DNA of 10,051 nucleotides from Mycoplasmataceae bacterium (GCA_031278855.1 JAITJR010000082.1:1-10051); one strand, 5' to 3'; shown: positions 1-5,496, counted from the first letter of the stretch. Notes: generated by a model not told the origin, from the letters alone. Made by a program: numbers and translations.

Positions 1-69
1 AGAGCAGGATTTTGGAAGATCAAGGTAAGTAATTTATTAGCCAATAGTTACCCAAAATCCCAAAAAAAG

Positions 70-137
70 TACCTACATTGCTTAAATTAGAATAAATTCT
101 AGGTAATTTAATTTTTTTGTAGGTATTTAAGTACCTA
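70..137 (+). promoter_or_regulatory. Mutually exclusive hairpins
   Basis: TGTAGGTA at 118-125 can pair with TACCTACA at 70-77, or its TAGGTA part (120-125) can pair with TACCTA at 132-137. Only one of these helices can form at a time, the geometry seen in attenuators and riboswitches. A further small palindrome (TAGAAT-AA-ATTCTA, 88-101) lies inside the larger loop. I do not recognise a known riboswitch class, and the direction of transcription is uncertain. Confidence 0.25.
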
Positions 138-164
138 AATTTTAGCGTAAAATTTCTAACTTTT

Positions 165-196
165 AAAAAAATTACATATTACAAAGTAATATGTAA
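165..196 (-). terminator. AT-only hairpin, minus-strand terminator candidate
   Basis: TTACATATTAC (172-182) and GTAATATGTAA (186-196) form a perfect 11-bp stem with an AAA loop. Read on the minus strand the stem is followed by seven T residues (171-165), the form of an intrinsic terminator. No minus-strand gene is visible immediately upstream, so what it would terminate is unclear. Confidence 0.35.
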
Positions 197-216
197 AAAA
201 TAATTTAAATTATTTT
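197..216. repeat. 20-bp perfect palindrome
   Basis: An entirely A/T self-complementary sequence, centred on the TTTAAA at 204-209, sits directly after the preceding hairpin. In DNA this AT-rich, short palindromes arise easily by chance, so biological meaning is doubtful. Confidence 0.4.
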
Positions 217-303
217 ATGGTGATTATTCGGGATTTTGGGCAGCAAGAGATTGCGGTAGGAATAGTTTCTGAGCACCATGCCTTCAGCCGAAAGTTTAAG
301 TAA
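217..303 (+). CDS. Possible 28-aa ORF, unknown
   Basis: An ATG at 217 opens a 28-codon frame beginning MVIIRDFGQQEIAVG and ending at a TAA (301-303) that touches the terminator at 302-330. Its composition looks protein-like and less AT-biased than its surroundings. No Shine-Dalgarno sequence precedes the ATG, and the region is full of inverted repeats. It could be a short peptide, the remnant of a larger gene, or part of a non-coding RNA. I do not recognise the sequence. Confidence 0.2.
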   Translation: MVIIRDFGQQEIAVGIVSEHHAFSRKFK

Positions 304-330
304 AACGGTTCCTGTATAGGCACCGTTTTT
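302..330 (+). terminator. Intrinsic terminator
   Basis: AAAACGGT (302-309) pairs with ACCGTTTT (322-329). An inner CCT/AGG helix closes a GTAT loop, and the 3' arm runs into a T-tract. This is a strong plus-strand rho-independent terminator. It implies that something upstream (between 1 and 300, or left of the window) is transcribed rightward. The nearest plus-strand candidate is the 28-codon ORF or a small RNA. Confidence 0.75.
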
Positions 331-418
331 ATTTTACGCTAAACGAAAATATAAATATTCTTATACATGGCATAAATTAAATTGTCACTATTCTATTAAT
401 AAGAAATTAGAAAAAAAA

Positions 419-424
419 TATAAT
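419..424 (+). promoter_or_regulatory. -10 element of antitoxin-toxin pair
   Basis: TATAAT at 419-424 lies about 50 bases upstream of the ATG at 476 and matches the consensus -10. No good -35 hexamer sits at the usual distance, which is common in Mycoplasma promoters. Confidence 0.45.
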
Positions 425-475
425 AGAAGTTAGAACCAAGACTATCTAAAACATAAATGATTAGGAGAAAACAAA

Positions 476-652
476 ATGAAAAAAGGTAAATGAACTTTGA
501 ATGAAAAAACATTACGGGCTTTAAATGACATAGAAAATAATAATGTTGGGTGTGCAGATTCTTTTGAAGAAATTTTGGAAAGCATAGGCATTTCTCTTAC
601 ACCAGTCAAAAAGCTATTCGACAAAAATGAGCATGAAAAAATTAAATTTTAG
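476..652 (+). CDS. RelB/DinJ-type antitoxin, toxin-binding part only
   Basis: A 58-residue protein with one TGA-encoded Trp at position 6. Residues 12-39 (TLRALNDIENNNVGCADSFE, then EILESIGI) resemble the C-terminal toxin-embracing segment of RelB/DinJ antitoxins, where a TL-A---A/E-N-G----FDS-EEL pattern is typical. Full antitoxins carry an N-terminal ribbon-helix-helix DNA-binding domain, which is absent here. The start is supported by AGGAG at 463-467. The last 20 bases overlap the toxin reading frame that begins at 633, the usual antitoxin-toxin arrangement. It is either a remnant of a decaying module or a short antidote that no longer binds DNA. The family call rests on pattern and on the neighbouring toxin. 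Confidence 0.6.
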
Positions 653-853
653 TCCTGATTTTACGGAAGATTTGACTAAATGTGAAAAAATATTTGGTCT
701 GTACGGTCTAGAACATTTAACTTATGTAATTGATATTCTACGAAAAGGCCACAAACTTCATCCTAAGTATAAAGATCGTCTTCTAGATTAAGTACAAGGA
801 ACTTAAAAATACACATTGCATATCGTTTTAAAGAAACAAGACATCCTGATTAA
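633..853 (+). pseudogene. yafQ: YafQ-type RNase toxin, broken
   Basis: The ATG at 633 opens a 52-residue frame (stop TAA at 789-791) that matches the first half of YafQ/RelE-superfamily mRNA interferases: MKKLNFSPDFTEDLTK, then LEHLTYVIDILRKGHKLHP, then KYKDRLL aligned with E. coli YafQ YKDHPL. The homology continues in another frame from 788: L-S-T-R-N-L-K-I-H-I-A-Y-R, then RHPD and a TAA at 851-853. In YafQ the HI--PDW motif supplies His63, Asp67 and Trp68. Here a Trp codon (TGA in this code) would be expected exactly where TAA stands. The first frame also has Arg in place of catalytic His50. The C-terminal His87 region is not recognisable. One frameshift plus one nonsense change make this a probable pseudogene. 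Its antitoxin partner overlaps it upstream. Confidence 0.72.
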
Positions 854-926
854 ACGATAGTGGTGGAACACCAAAATTGATAAGAAATTATTAACAAACA
901 AATAATTAACGTTATTTTCCACCATT

Positions 927-986
927 TGACTAGCTTTCATAGGGAGTACTTTTTGTGAACATATCCTAGTCATATTTTTATTTTTT
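927..986 (+). terminator. Hairpin plus T-rich tract before recU
   Basis: TGACTAG (927-933) pairs with CTAGTCA (966-972) and is followed by a T-rich stretch (973-986). The intervening loop is long (32 nt). It may terminate the toxin-antitoxin transcript or act in the recU leader. The weak stem-to-loop ratio keeps confidence low. Confidence 0.35.
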
Positions 987-987
987 G

Positions 988-993
988 TATATT
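988..993 (+). promoter_or_regulatory. Possible -10 element of recU
   Basis: TATATT at 988-993, about 20 bases before the recU start, is a reasonable -10. It would give a very short leader containing the AGGG Shine-Dalgarno at 1002-1005. No clear -35 is visible. Confidence 0.3.
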
Positions 994-1012
994 AATATCA
1001 TAGGGAAATGTT

Positions 1013-1492
1013 ATGTACGCCAATCGCGGAATGTACACAGAGGAAATAATCAATCGTACGATTGATTATTTGCAAAGTGTTGATTGCATAATCGAGAAAA
1101 GAAATATTCCGATTAAAATAGTTAAAAATATCAGTGCAAGCCTCATTATGGGTAAACTATTAAGCAAATCAACCGTTGATTATTGTGGTTTTGTTAACCA
1201 TAAACACATCGAGTTTGAAGCAAAACAAACGAATCAAACTAACTTTAGTGTGGAAATGATTAAACCACATCAATATGCTTACTTACTAAAAGCCGAAAAA
1301 GTTGGCAGTATTGCCTTTGTAATTGTTCATTTTTCGATTCATGATGAATTTTATTTACTACCAATAAATTGAATTGAAACATATCGCCAAACACATCAAA
1401 AGAAGACCATTAAATATGAAGACATTAAAAAAGAATGCTCGCTACTTTCAATAATTTATCCTGGCATTCTTAATTTAATGGAAAAAATTTAA
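1013..1492 (+). CDS. recU: Holliday junction resolvase RecU
   Basis: A 159-residue cytoplasmic nuclease that cuts four-way DNA junctions during recombinational repair and chromosome segregation. It has the RecU signature: an N-terminal NRGMYTEEIIN, then STVDYCG (Asp56), then IEFEAKQT (Glu69 and Lys71), matching the PD-(D/E)XK metal site of Gram-positive RecU (Asp88, Glu101 and Lys103 in Bacillus). The later HQYAYL and FVIVHFS--DEFYLLP blocks are also typical. An in-frame TGA at 1370 encodes Trp120, so under the standard code the gene would appear cut at residue 119. AGGG at 1002-1005 supports the ATG. The protein is slightly shorter than Bacillus RecU, mainly at the N-terminus, as usual for mollicutes. 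The first codons contain a 28-bp palindrome. Confidence 0.95.
1044..1071. repeat. 28-bp perfect palindrome inside recU
   Basis: Fourteen bases (1044-1057) are followed exactly by their reverse complement (1058-1071), centred on CGTACG (1055-1060). It lies 31 bases after the recU ATG and encodes residues around E11-L20. As DNA it could extrude a cruciform or serve as a dyad binding site. As RNA it would fold into a 12-bp hairpin with a GTAC loop near the start of translation. Confidence 0.85.
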
Positions 1493-1611
1493 TTTGTCTG
1501 ACATTACTTGATCATATTTTATTCACGAAAAAAAGATACCAATCAAATCTATTCCTGTATGATACATGCCTTCTAGAGAAGCTTTGATTCATTTCTTAGG
1601 GAAAAAACATT

Positions 1612-1740
1612 ATGAAAATTAAAAATAAAATCGAAAAATATCGAAATGATCCTAACAAATTTTGGCACTATATCTTCCTGTTACTTGGGGCGATATCATT
1701 TGTAGTTATTATTCTTTTGGTTTGTTTCTTTGCTGTTTAA
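1612..1740 (+). CDS. Small single-span membrane protein
   Basis: A 42-residue protein with a charged N-terminal half (MKIKNKIEKYRNDPNKFWHY) and one hydrophobic segment at about residues 21-42, ending with the chain (...VVIILLVCFFAV). TTAGGG about 10 bases upstream supports the start. It lies 119 bases after recU on the same strand. Its stop codon (1738-1740) overlaps the stop of the convergent minus-strand gene (1737-1739). A weak ATCC/GGAT hairpin with seven T residues follows at 1742-1759. No family is recognised; an inner-membrane microprotein is the plain reading. Confidence 0.55.
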   Translation: MKIKNKIEKYRNDPNKFWHYIFLLLGAISFVVIILLVCFFAV

Positions 1741-1970
1741 CATCCGTTTGGATTTTTTTCTCGCTCTTCTTTTTCAATATAGCAAAGAGTCAGATTCTTA
1801 CAAAATATGTTAATAGATACGCCTTCTTTTTGTGCCATTCTATGTAGATATTCTAAATCGATTCCAGATATTTTAAAAGATACCGTTATTGAATTTGTAC
1901 GGGATTTACTCATATTTTTGTATTTTAAATTTGCAACCTTATCTGTTAAATTTATTCTTTGATTGTTCAT
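1737..1970 (-). CDS. Ribbon-helix-helix DNA-binding protein
   Basis: A 77-residue basic protein. Residues about 26-66 fit the MetJ/Arc/CopG fold: a short strand (NSITVSFKI), helix A (GIDLEYLHRMAQKEG) and helix B after VSIN (IFCKNLTLCYI). Such proteins bind paired short DNA boxes as dimers and often serve as antitoxins or repressors. Its ATG (1970-1968) shares one base with the TAA ending the upstream Fic-like frame, and GAGG lies at a proper distance inside that gene, so translation is probably coupled. It is the last gene of the operon and a natural candidate to bind the GTNNAC boxes at the operon promoter. The DNA-binding role is inferred from fold pattern only. Confidence 0.65.
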   Translation of the reverse strand: MNNQRINLTDKVANLKYKNMSKSRTNSITVSFKISGIDLEYLHRMAQKEGVSINIFCKNLTLCYIEKEEREKNPNGC

Positions 1971-2703
1971 TATTGGCCTCTTTCATATTCTTTCTGTTTT
2001 TGTAAAGTTTGTTTTTCTTCATGATTGTGCCGAAGACATTCTTTTCTATCTAAATGAACATCAGATTGCTCTCTAACTAACTTTAATAATGCAGGATATT
2101 TCGCACTATCTTCATAAAAATCAATTAACTTATTGATATATTCAACATTATCGGTAATTTGAATAATTGAAATATTTTTTTCATTAAACAAAGGTTTGCA
2201 AAACACAGTGCAGTTCTCTTATTTCCGTTTGGAAATAATTGCTGCTTACATAAATCAGATAACATTTTCACTCCATCATCAAATGAATTAACACTATTCA
2301 TTCTTTTTAAAACGAAAGATTCAGAATCTTTAATCTCTAATACTTTAGGTTTATGAAAAGAACCCTTAATGTATGCTTGATTAGTTCTTCACTTCCCAGC
2401 CTCATCTTCTTCGTAACCATCTAATAGTTTATTAATCTGCTTAATGTCGTATAGATAAACATCTTGATCGTCATTAGCTCTATTAATAATATATTGATAC
2501 GCTCTTTTTAAACCAACAATAATTTGTGTTTTATCAAAATCTATTTTATTTTTAGATTGCTCATAATTATTGACAATGTTATAAGTTTCAGCAAAAGTAA
2601 TCCCTTTATCTTCAATTTTTGCTGCTTGGAAAATCATTTCCACAAAATACTTGTGAGCAACTTTTATTTGTTCATTTTTATATTTTTTTGCTTTATTATT
2701 CAT
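1970..2703 (-). pseudogene. fic: Fic-domain protein split at an A7 tract
   Basis: Read through one TGA (Trp105) and one frameshift this gives about 244 residues of a Fic-type fold. Fic enzymes usually move AMP or a related group from a nucleotide onto a target protein. Evidence is the helical block LKRAYQYIIN (65-74), AGKWRTN--YI-GS-HKP (102-119), and the core LFPNGNKRTALCFANL (156-171). In the core the catalytic His of HPFxxGN(G/K)R is Gln155 and the acidic position is Asn159. After Met174 lies a run of seven A residues (plus-strand T run 2175-2181). The opening frame then ends at a TAA at 2127-2125 (192 aa). One extra A, or a -1 slip, joins a second frame ISIIQITDNVEYINKLIDF that runs to the TAA at 1972-1970. 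GGAGAG precedes the ATG. Decay, phase variation, slippage and sequencing error are all possible. Confidence 0.75.
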
Positions 2704-2705
2704 AT

Positions 2706-3098
2706 TTATCTCTCCAAATGAATTCTAATAAACTCGTCAATTAATCATTCATGACTAATTTCTCTCAATTGTCCGTGATGCCCGACTATTACTAATTTAT
2801 CATTCACAAAAGATAATTGCTGTAAAACTCCTCTAACCCAGACATTTTGTCTATCTTTTTTTGAAACGTTGTCGTAATACGAAATGATGTATCACCCCAG
2901 CCCTACTGAATAACCGTTTCCATTATCTCTAAATCCTCTAACTGCTGGGTATCTAACACCATGATTAGATAACTCTTTATAGATTATATTTTCGTTTAAG
3001 GCAACAAGTGCATTGTTGTATTCGTTCATCCACAGCTTGCCGATTTTGTCTTTTCACTTTGTTATTTTATCATTTAATTTTTGTTCTAATATTTTCAT
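2706..3098 (-). CDS. Unknown 130-aa protein, first gene of Fic operon
   Basis: A 130-residue soluble protein with several Trp, some encoded by TGA and some by TGG. It starts MKILEQKLNDKITKWKDKIG, has a glycine/arginine-rich centre (HGVRYPAVRGFRDNGNGYSV, 46-65), an aromatic stretch (GWYIISYYDN, 68-77) and ends HEWLIDEFIRIHLER. No signal peptide or membrane segment is seen. AAGGAA about 7 bases upstream supports the start. Only 2 bases separate its stop (2706-2708) from the start of the Fic-like gene (2703), so the two are surely co-transcribed. I do not recognise the family. Its position suggests a partner, target mimic or inhibitor of the Fic-like protein, which is inference. Confidence 0.8.
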
Positions 3099-3132
3099 AT
3101 TTATTCCTTGTTCTAGATGAACATAACATAAA

Positions 3133-3160
3133 AGTATACTTTTAAGTAAACTTTTGTCTA
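3133..3160 (-). promoter_or_regulatory. Promoter of the Fic operon
   Basis: On the minus strand TAGACA (3160-3155) and TATACT (3138-3133) are separated by 16 bases, each one base from the -35 and -10 consensus. Transcription would start near 3126, leaving a short leader before the ATG at 3098. Confidence 0.65.
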
Positions 3161-3173
3161 CTTTTTTGTATAC
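3134..3173. promoter_or_regulatory. Four GTNNAC operator boxes
   Basis: GTATAC (3134-3139), GTAAAC (3146-3151), GTCTAC (3156-3161) and GTATAC (3168-3173) occur at 12-, 10- and 12-base steps, roughly one helical turn each. The first sits in a perfect 14-bp palindrome (3130-3143). Boxes 1 and 3 cover the -10 and -35 hexamers and box 2 lies in the spacer. Ribbon-helix-helix repressors typically bind arrays like this, and the operon's last gene encodes such a protein, so self-repression is likely. Confidence 0.6.
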
Positions 3174-3214
3174 CTTATCTATTTCCCTATTTTCCTTATC
3201 TATTTCCCTATTTT
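3173..3214. repeat. 21-bp tandem direct repeat, two copies
   Basis: The unit CCTTATCTATTTCCCTATTT plus one T occurs at 3173-3193 and again, identical and adjacent, at 3194-3214. It lies just upstream of the Fic-operon promoter and joins the last GTNNAC box. It may hold further regulator sites or be a slippage-prone repeat. Confidence 0.8.
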
Positions 3215-3322
3215 ATAAATGTTTGATTTTTAATAACTCTTGTCGTTTGCGAATGAAGATATTTACACACTCTTTAAATTTGTTTTTCAACCCAATTAGC
3301 GTGGATAGCAACTTTATCAAAA

Positions 3323-4888
3323 TTAACGTTTGTGTGCAGAACGTACTTTAGTGATTCATGAAGGGATAAAGATAACCCCAATATAAACTAGCAACATTCC
3401 AGCTGATAAGAATGTAGTTGATAGTGTTGTTTGCTTCACATCAGAACTATATAAACCTTCAGCAGCATAATGCACAGATAACCCCACATCGGCAAACACA
3501 CTAACTACTAAATATAGGACACTCACCCCTAATAAAATTAAAGCTACTCAAGCAGCTGGCTTAAAAATACCTGTTTTTTGAACATTAACTTTATGAGTTT
3601 TACGATTAATCAAACATCCTAAAATAGCCACACCAATAAATGTGAATACGAATAAAATATCTCAGTTAGACACAATATCCACGAACGAGAAGATGCCTTG
3701 GGACTCTTTGTCAAAGAACGCAGGTAAACCACCAGTATTAGCAAAGAATAAACCAACAACAGTACAAAGTGCAAAGAAAATGAAAGTTAGAATTGTTCCG
3801 TATACCACTCCACCGATTGGTCTACCATTATATTTTTTATTTAAAGCATCAAATTTGTGACTTAAAAAAATTTCGTGTTTCACAATTAACTCTTCGTAGA
3901 CCTTAACACCAGTAACAACAGTTCCGTTAATAACACTCATGATACCAGCGGCGATCAAAATATAGATTACTGAATATAACCAACTAAGATTATGACTGCT
4001 TAATCAGCCTTGTAATCCTTCAACTTTCCCACCAGGAGATGCTATCAATATAGAGACACTAATACCAACATAAATTATGGTAACAATGATTAGCCCCAAC
4101 GTCATAGTAAGCGGTAATTTTTTTGGTTCTTTCATATCACTAGTTAAGTTGGCAGGGAAAGTAAAACCGTTGAAAGCAAAGAAAATAGCAGGAATGGAAG
4201 CAATCACACCAAATGCTGGTGACAATTGACTAAATAACGGCGTATTAGCGGAAGGACCTGTTGGTGGTTCGGGTAACAATGGGTTAGCTATGGCATTCCC
4301 AGTACCAAGATATATGTAGCCAATAATAAAAGCAAATATGATTGGAATAAATTTAACGGACATAATAATTCAGTTTTGAATGTTAAAAAATCTCACTGAC
4401 AAACCAGAAGTAAAAAAGAATCAAAGTAAAACACCCAAAGCAATAAGCATAATAATTCATCATTGTGGAGCTTGGGCGGGATTTATGCCTTGAAACAAGG
4501 CTTGGACAAAGTAGTAGGCTAACGAAATCAAGATGATGGGGGTATATATATAAGCCACAAAATTTTTACAAGAGTTATACAAATATTTAGCATTAAATGT
4601 TTTAACTCACGCCGCAATCCCTAAGTTAGACTGACTTTTTTGCCCTGAAACAATTTCAGCAAGACATAAGGCCATTGCAATAACACCAGCCGCCGCCACA
4701 AGTCAACAGACAATTGATAAAATAATGCTATTTTGGGTATTGGCTAGAATGCTACCATTCTTGAAAAATATTCCCGCTCCAACGCAAGCTCCAATAACAA
4801 CAAAGATACAAGACATAAAGCCTAGTTGCTTTTTCTTTGATAGATCACTTACACTCTTTTTTTTATTTACAACACTAGTATGTTTCAT
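3323..4888 (-). CDS. APC-superfamily amino-acid permease
   Basis: A 521-residue integral membrane transporter with about twelve hydrophobic spans. After a basic N-terminal tail (MKHTSVVNKKKSVSDLSKKK) the first span carries GACVGAGIFFKNGSIL (33-48), the Gx(G/A)GIF substrate/ion site of APC permeases. A later span has FAFNGFTFPANL, the helix-6-like unwound region. Several Trp are encoded by TGA, so the standard code breaks it into fragments. The ATG at 4888 cannot be extended because an in-frame TAA lies just upstream. The Shine-Dalgarno is weak and sits within the end of ridA, 15 bases before the start, which suggests coupling. It probably imports or exchanges an amino acid; the substrate cannot be told from sequence. 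Confidence 0.93.
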
Positions 4889-4903
4889 ATGTTCAAATTA
4901 AAA

Positions 4904-5284
4904 TTACTTCCTTAAATTTACAATTGCTTCAATTTCTACCAATACGTCTTTAGGTAATCTTGCTACTTCCACGGCACTACGGGCTGGTTTCCATTCACTA
5001 AAATATTCAGCATATATTTCATTCATGGCAGTAAAATCATCCATATTTTTTAAGAACACTCCACAACGTATTACATCTTTCAATGTCGCGCCAGCACTTT
5101 CAACAATTGCTTTAACATTTTCCAATGATTGACGAGTTTGATCTTTAATGTTCTCGCTCACTTTTTGCATGGTAAGAGGATCAAAAGGAATTTGCCCTGA
5201 AACAAACAAAAAATCATTGACAATAATACCTTGTGAATATGGGCCTAAGGCTTTAGGTGCTTTTTCAGTATTAACGACTTTCAT
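4904..5284 (-). CDS. ridA: RidA enamine/imine deaminase
   Basis: A 126-residue cytoplasmic protein of the YjgF/YER057c/UK114 family, which hydrolyses reactive enamine/imine intermediates made by PLP enzymes such as threonine or serine dehydratases, releasing ammonia. Full-length signatures are present: [12 protein letters not shown] (9-20), [10 protein letters not shown] (27-36), [11 protein letters not shown] (52-62) and [15 protein letters not shown] (100-114). Arg102 matches the substrate-carboxylate-binding Arg105 of E. coli RidA, and Glu117 matches Glu120. GAGG five bases upstream supports the ATG. It is followed after 15 bases by the permease, so amino-acid uptake and clean-up of amino-acid breakdown intermediates may be co-expressed. 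Confidence 0.97.
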   Translation of the reverse strand: MKVVNTEKAPKALGPYSQGIIVNDFLFVSGQIPFDPLTMQKVSENIKDQTRQSLENVKAIVESAGATLKDVIRCGVFLKNMDDFTAMNEIYAEYFSEWKPARSAVEVARLPKDVLVEIEAIVNLRK

Positions 5285-5310
5285 GTAACCTCATTCTTTT
5301 TTGAATGCTA

Positions 5311-5340
5311 AGTATATTACACTCTTTGTTATTTTGCTAA
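5311..5340 (-). promoter_or_regulatory. Promoter of ridA-permease
   Basis: Minus-strand TTAGCA (5340-5335) and TATACT (5316-5311) are 18 bases apart, about 30 bases before the ridA ATG. The -10 is one base from consensus and the -35 is weaker. Its -35 overlaps the -35 of the divergent promoter. Confidence 0.5.
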
Positions 5341-5363
5341 AATAGATTAAATTACGATATAAT
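5334..5363 (+). promoter_or_regulatory. Promoter of the surface-protein operon
   Basis: TTGCTA (5334-5339) and a perfect TATAAT (5358-5363) are 18 bases apart. Transcription would start near 5370, almost on the ATG of the mini-ORF at 5372. It is the only convincing promoter before the first lipoprotein gene. A TATAAA at 5428-5433 lacks a correctly spaced -35 and would start transcription inside the terminator. Confidence 0.6.
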
Positions 5364-5371
5364 GCAATTTT

Positions 5372-5419
5372 ATGGTTAACGCCACACACACACACACACA
5401 CCGAGTGAACTTGGATTAG
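5372..5419 (+). CDS. Candidate leader peptide over the CA repeat
   Basis: The ATG at 5372 lies 8 bases downstream of the -10 element, so the mRNA would be nearly leaderless. It opens a 15-codon frame, MVNATHTHTHRVNLD, stopping at TAG 5417-5419, 20 bases before the terminator stem. The (CA)9 tract supplies the alternating Thr-His codons, so a change in CA number would shift the frame. No Shine-Dalgarno is possible. It may be translated as an attenuator peptide or be a chance frame. Confidence 0.25.
   Translation: MVNATHTHTHRVNLD
5383..5400. repeat. (CA)9 microsatellite
   Basis: Nine uninterrupted CA units sit between the operon promoter and the leader terminator. Dinucleotide tracts of this kind are prone to slipped-strand change and are used in Mycoplasmas for phase variation of surface proteins. 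Here it could alter the leader RNA or the mini-ORF frame, not promoter spacing. Confidence 0.95.
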
Positions 5420-5438
5420 TTACTATTTATAAATACAT

Positions 5439-5468
5439 AAAAAAGGAACATGGCATTGTTCCTTTTTT
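5439..5468 (+). terminator. Strong terminator in the surface-operon leader
   Basis: AAAAAAGGAACA (5439-5450) pairs perfectly with TGTTCCTTTTTT (5457-5468) across a six-base loop, with the 3' arm forming the T-tract. No plus-strand gene ends here and only 28 bases separate it from the lipoprotein ATG, with no promoter between. The surface operon must therefore be read through this terminator, which suggests attenuation. Being symmetrical, it could also act on the minus strand. Confidence 0.85.
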
Positions 5469-5496
5469 ACGTGTGAATGGGAATTAGGGGAACAAT

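Larger units (their letters stand above)
51..240. repeat. 11-bp inverted repeat pair
   Basis: CCCAAAATCCC at 51-61 is the exact reverse complement of GGGATTTTGGG at 230-240. The arms are G/C-richer than the AT-rich DNA around them. The pair interleaves with the 13-bp pair at 141-153/331-343, so the two helices would form a pseudoknot-like topology if both paired in one RNA. No transposase lies between the arms. The role is unknown: structured RNA, small mobile-element remnant and chance are all open. Confidence 0.5.
141..343. repeat. 13-bp inverted repeat bracketing 203 bp
   Basis: TTTAGCGTAAAAT at 141-153 is the exact reverse complement of ATTTTACGCTAAA at 331-343. The bracketed segment holds an AT-only hairpin, a 20-bp palindrome, a small ORF and an intrinsic terminator. 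I see no target-site duplication outside the arms and no transposase, so a MITE is possible but unsupported. The arms could equally be the closing helix of a structured RNA. Confidence 0.5.

Noticed and set aside
1-90. 3' end of a gene entering from the left (frame stopping at TAG 88-90)
   Set aside because: About 29 residues without a recognisable family, and overlapping inverted repeats; not enough to call.
217-345. A known structured RNA (tmRNA, RNase P RNA, SRP RNA, T-box or common riboswitch)
   Set aside because: I looked for the conserved motifs of these families on both strands and found none.
442-624. Minus-strand 60-aa frame over the antitoxin
   Set aside because: The plus strand carries a Shine-Dalgarno, a start and antitoxin/toxin similarity. 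The minus frame has none.
1970-2206. An independent 78-aa gene starting at a GTG near 2206
   Set aside because: The sequence from about 2181 leftward continues the Fic protein after the A7 frameshift. The supposed start overlaps the Fic core in another frame and lacks a ribosome site.
3173-3214. CRISPR array
   Set aside because: Only two adjacent 21-bp copies with no spacers and no cas genes.
3215-3322. A short minus-strand frame after the permease, ending near 3216 with a basic ...RKRQELLKIKHL-like tail
   Set aside because: No ATG and no ribosome site; it could only start at TTG, so it is too weak to list as a gene.
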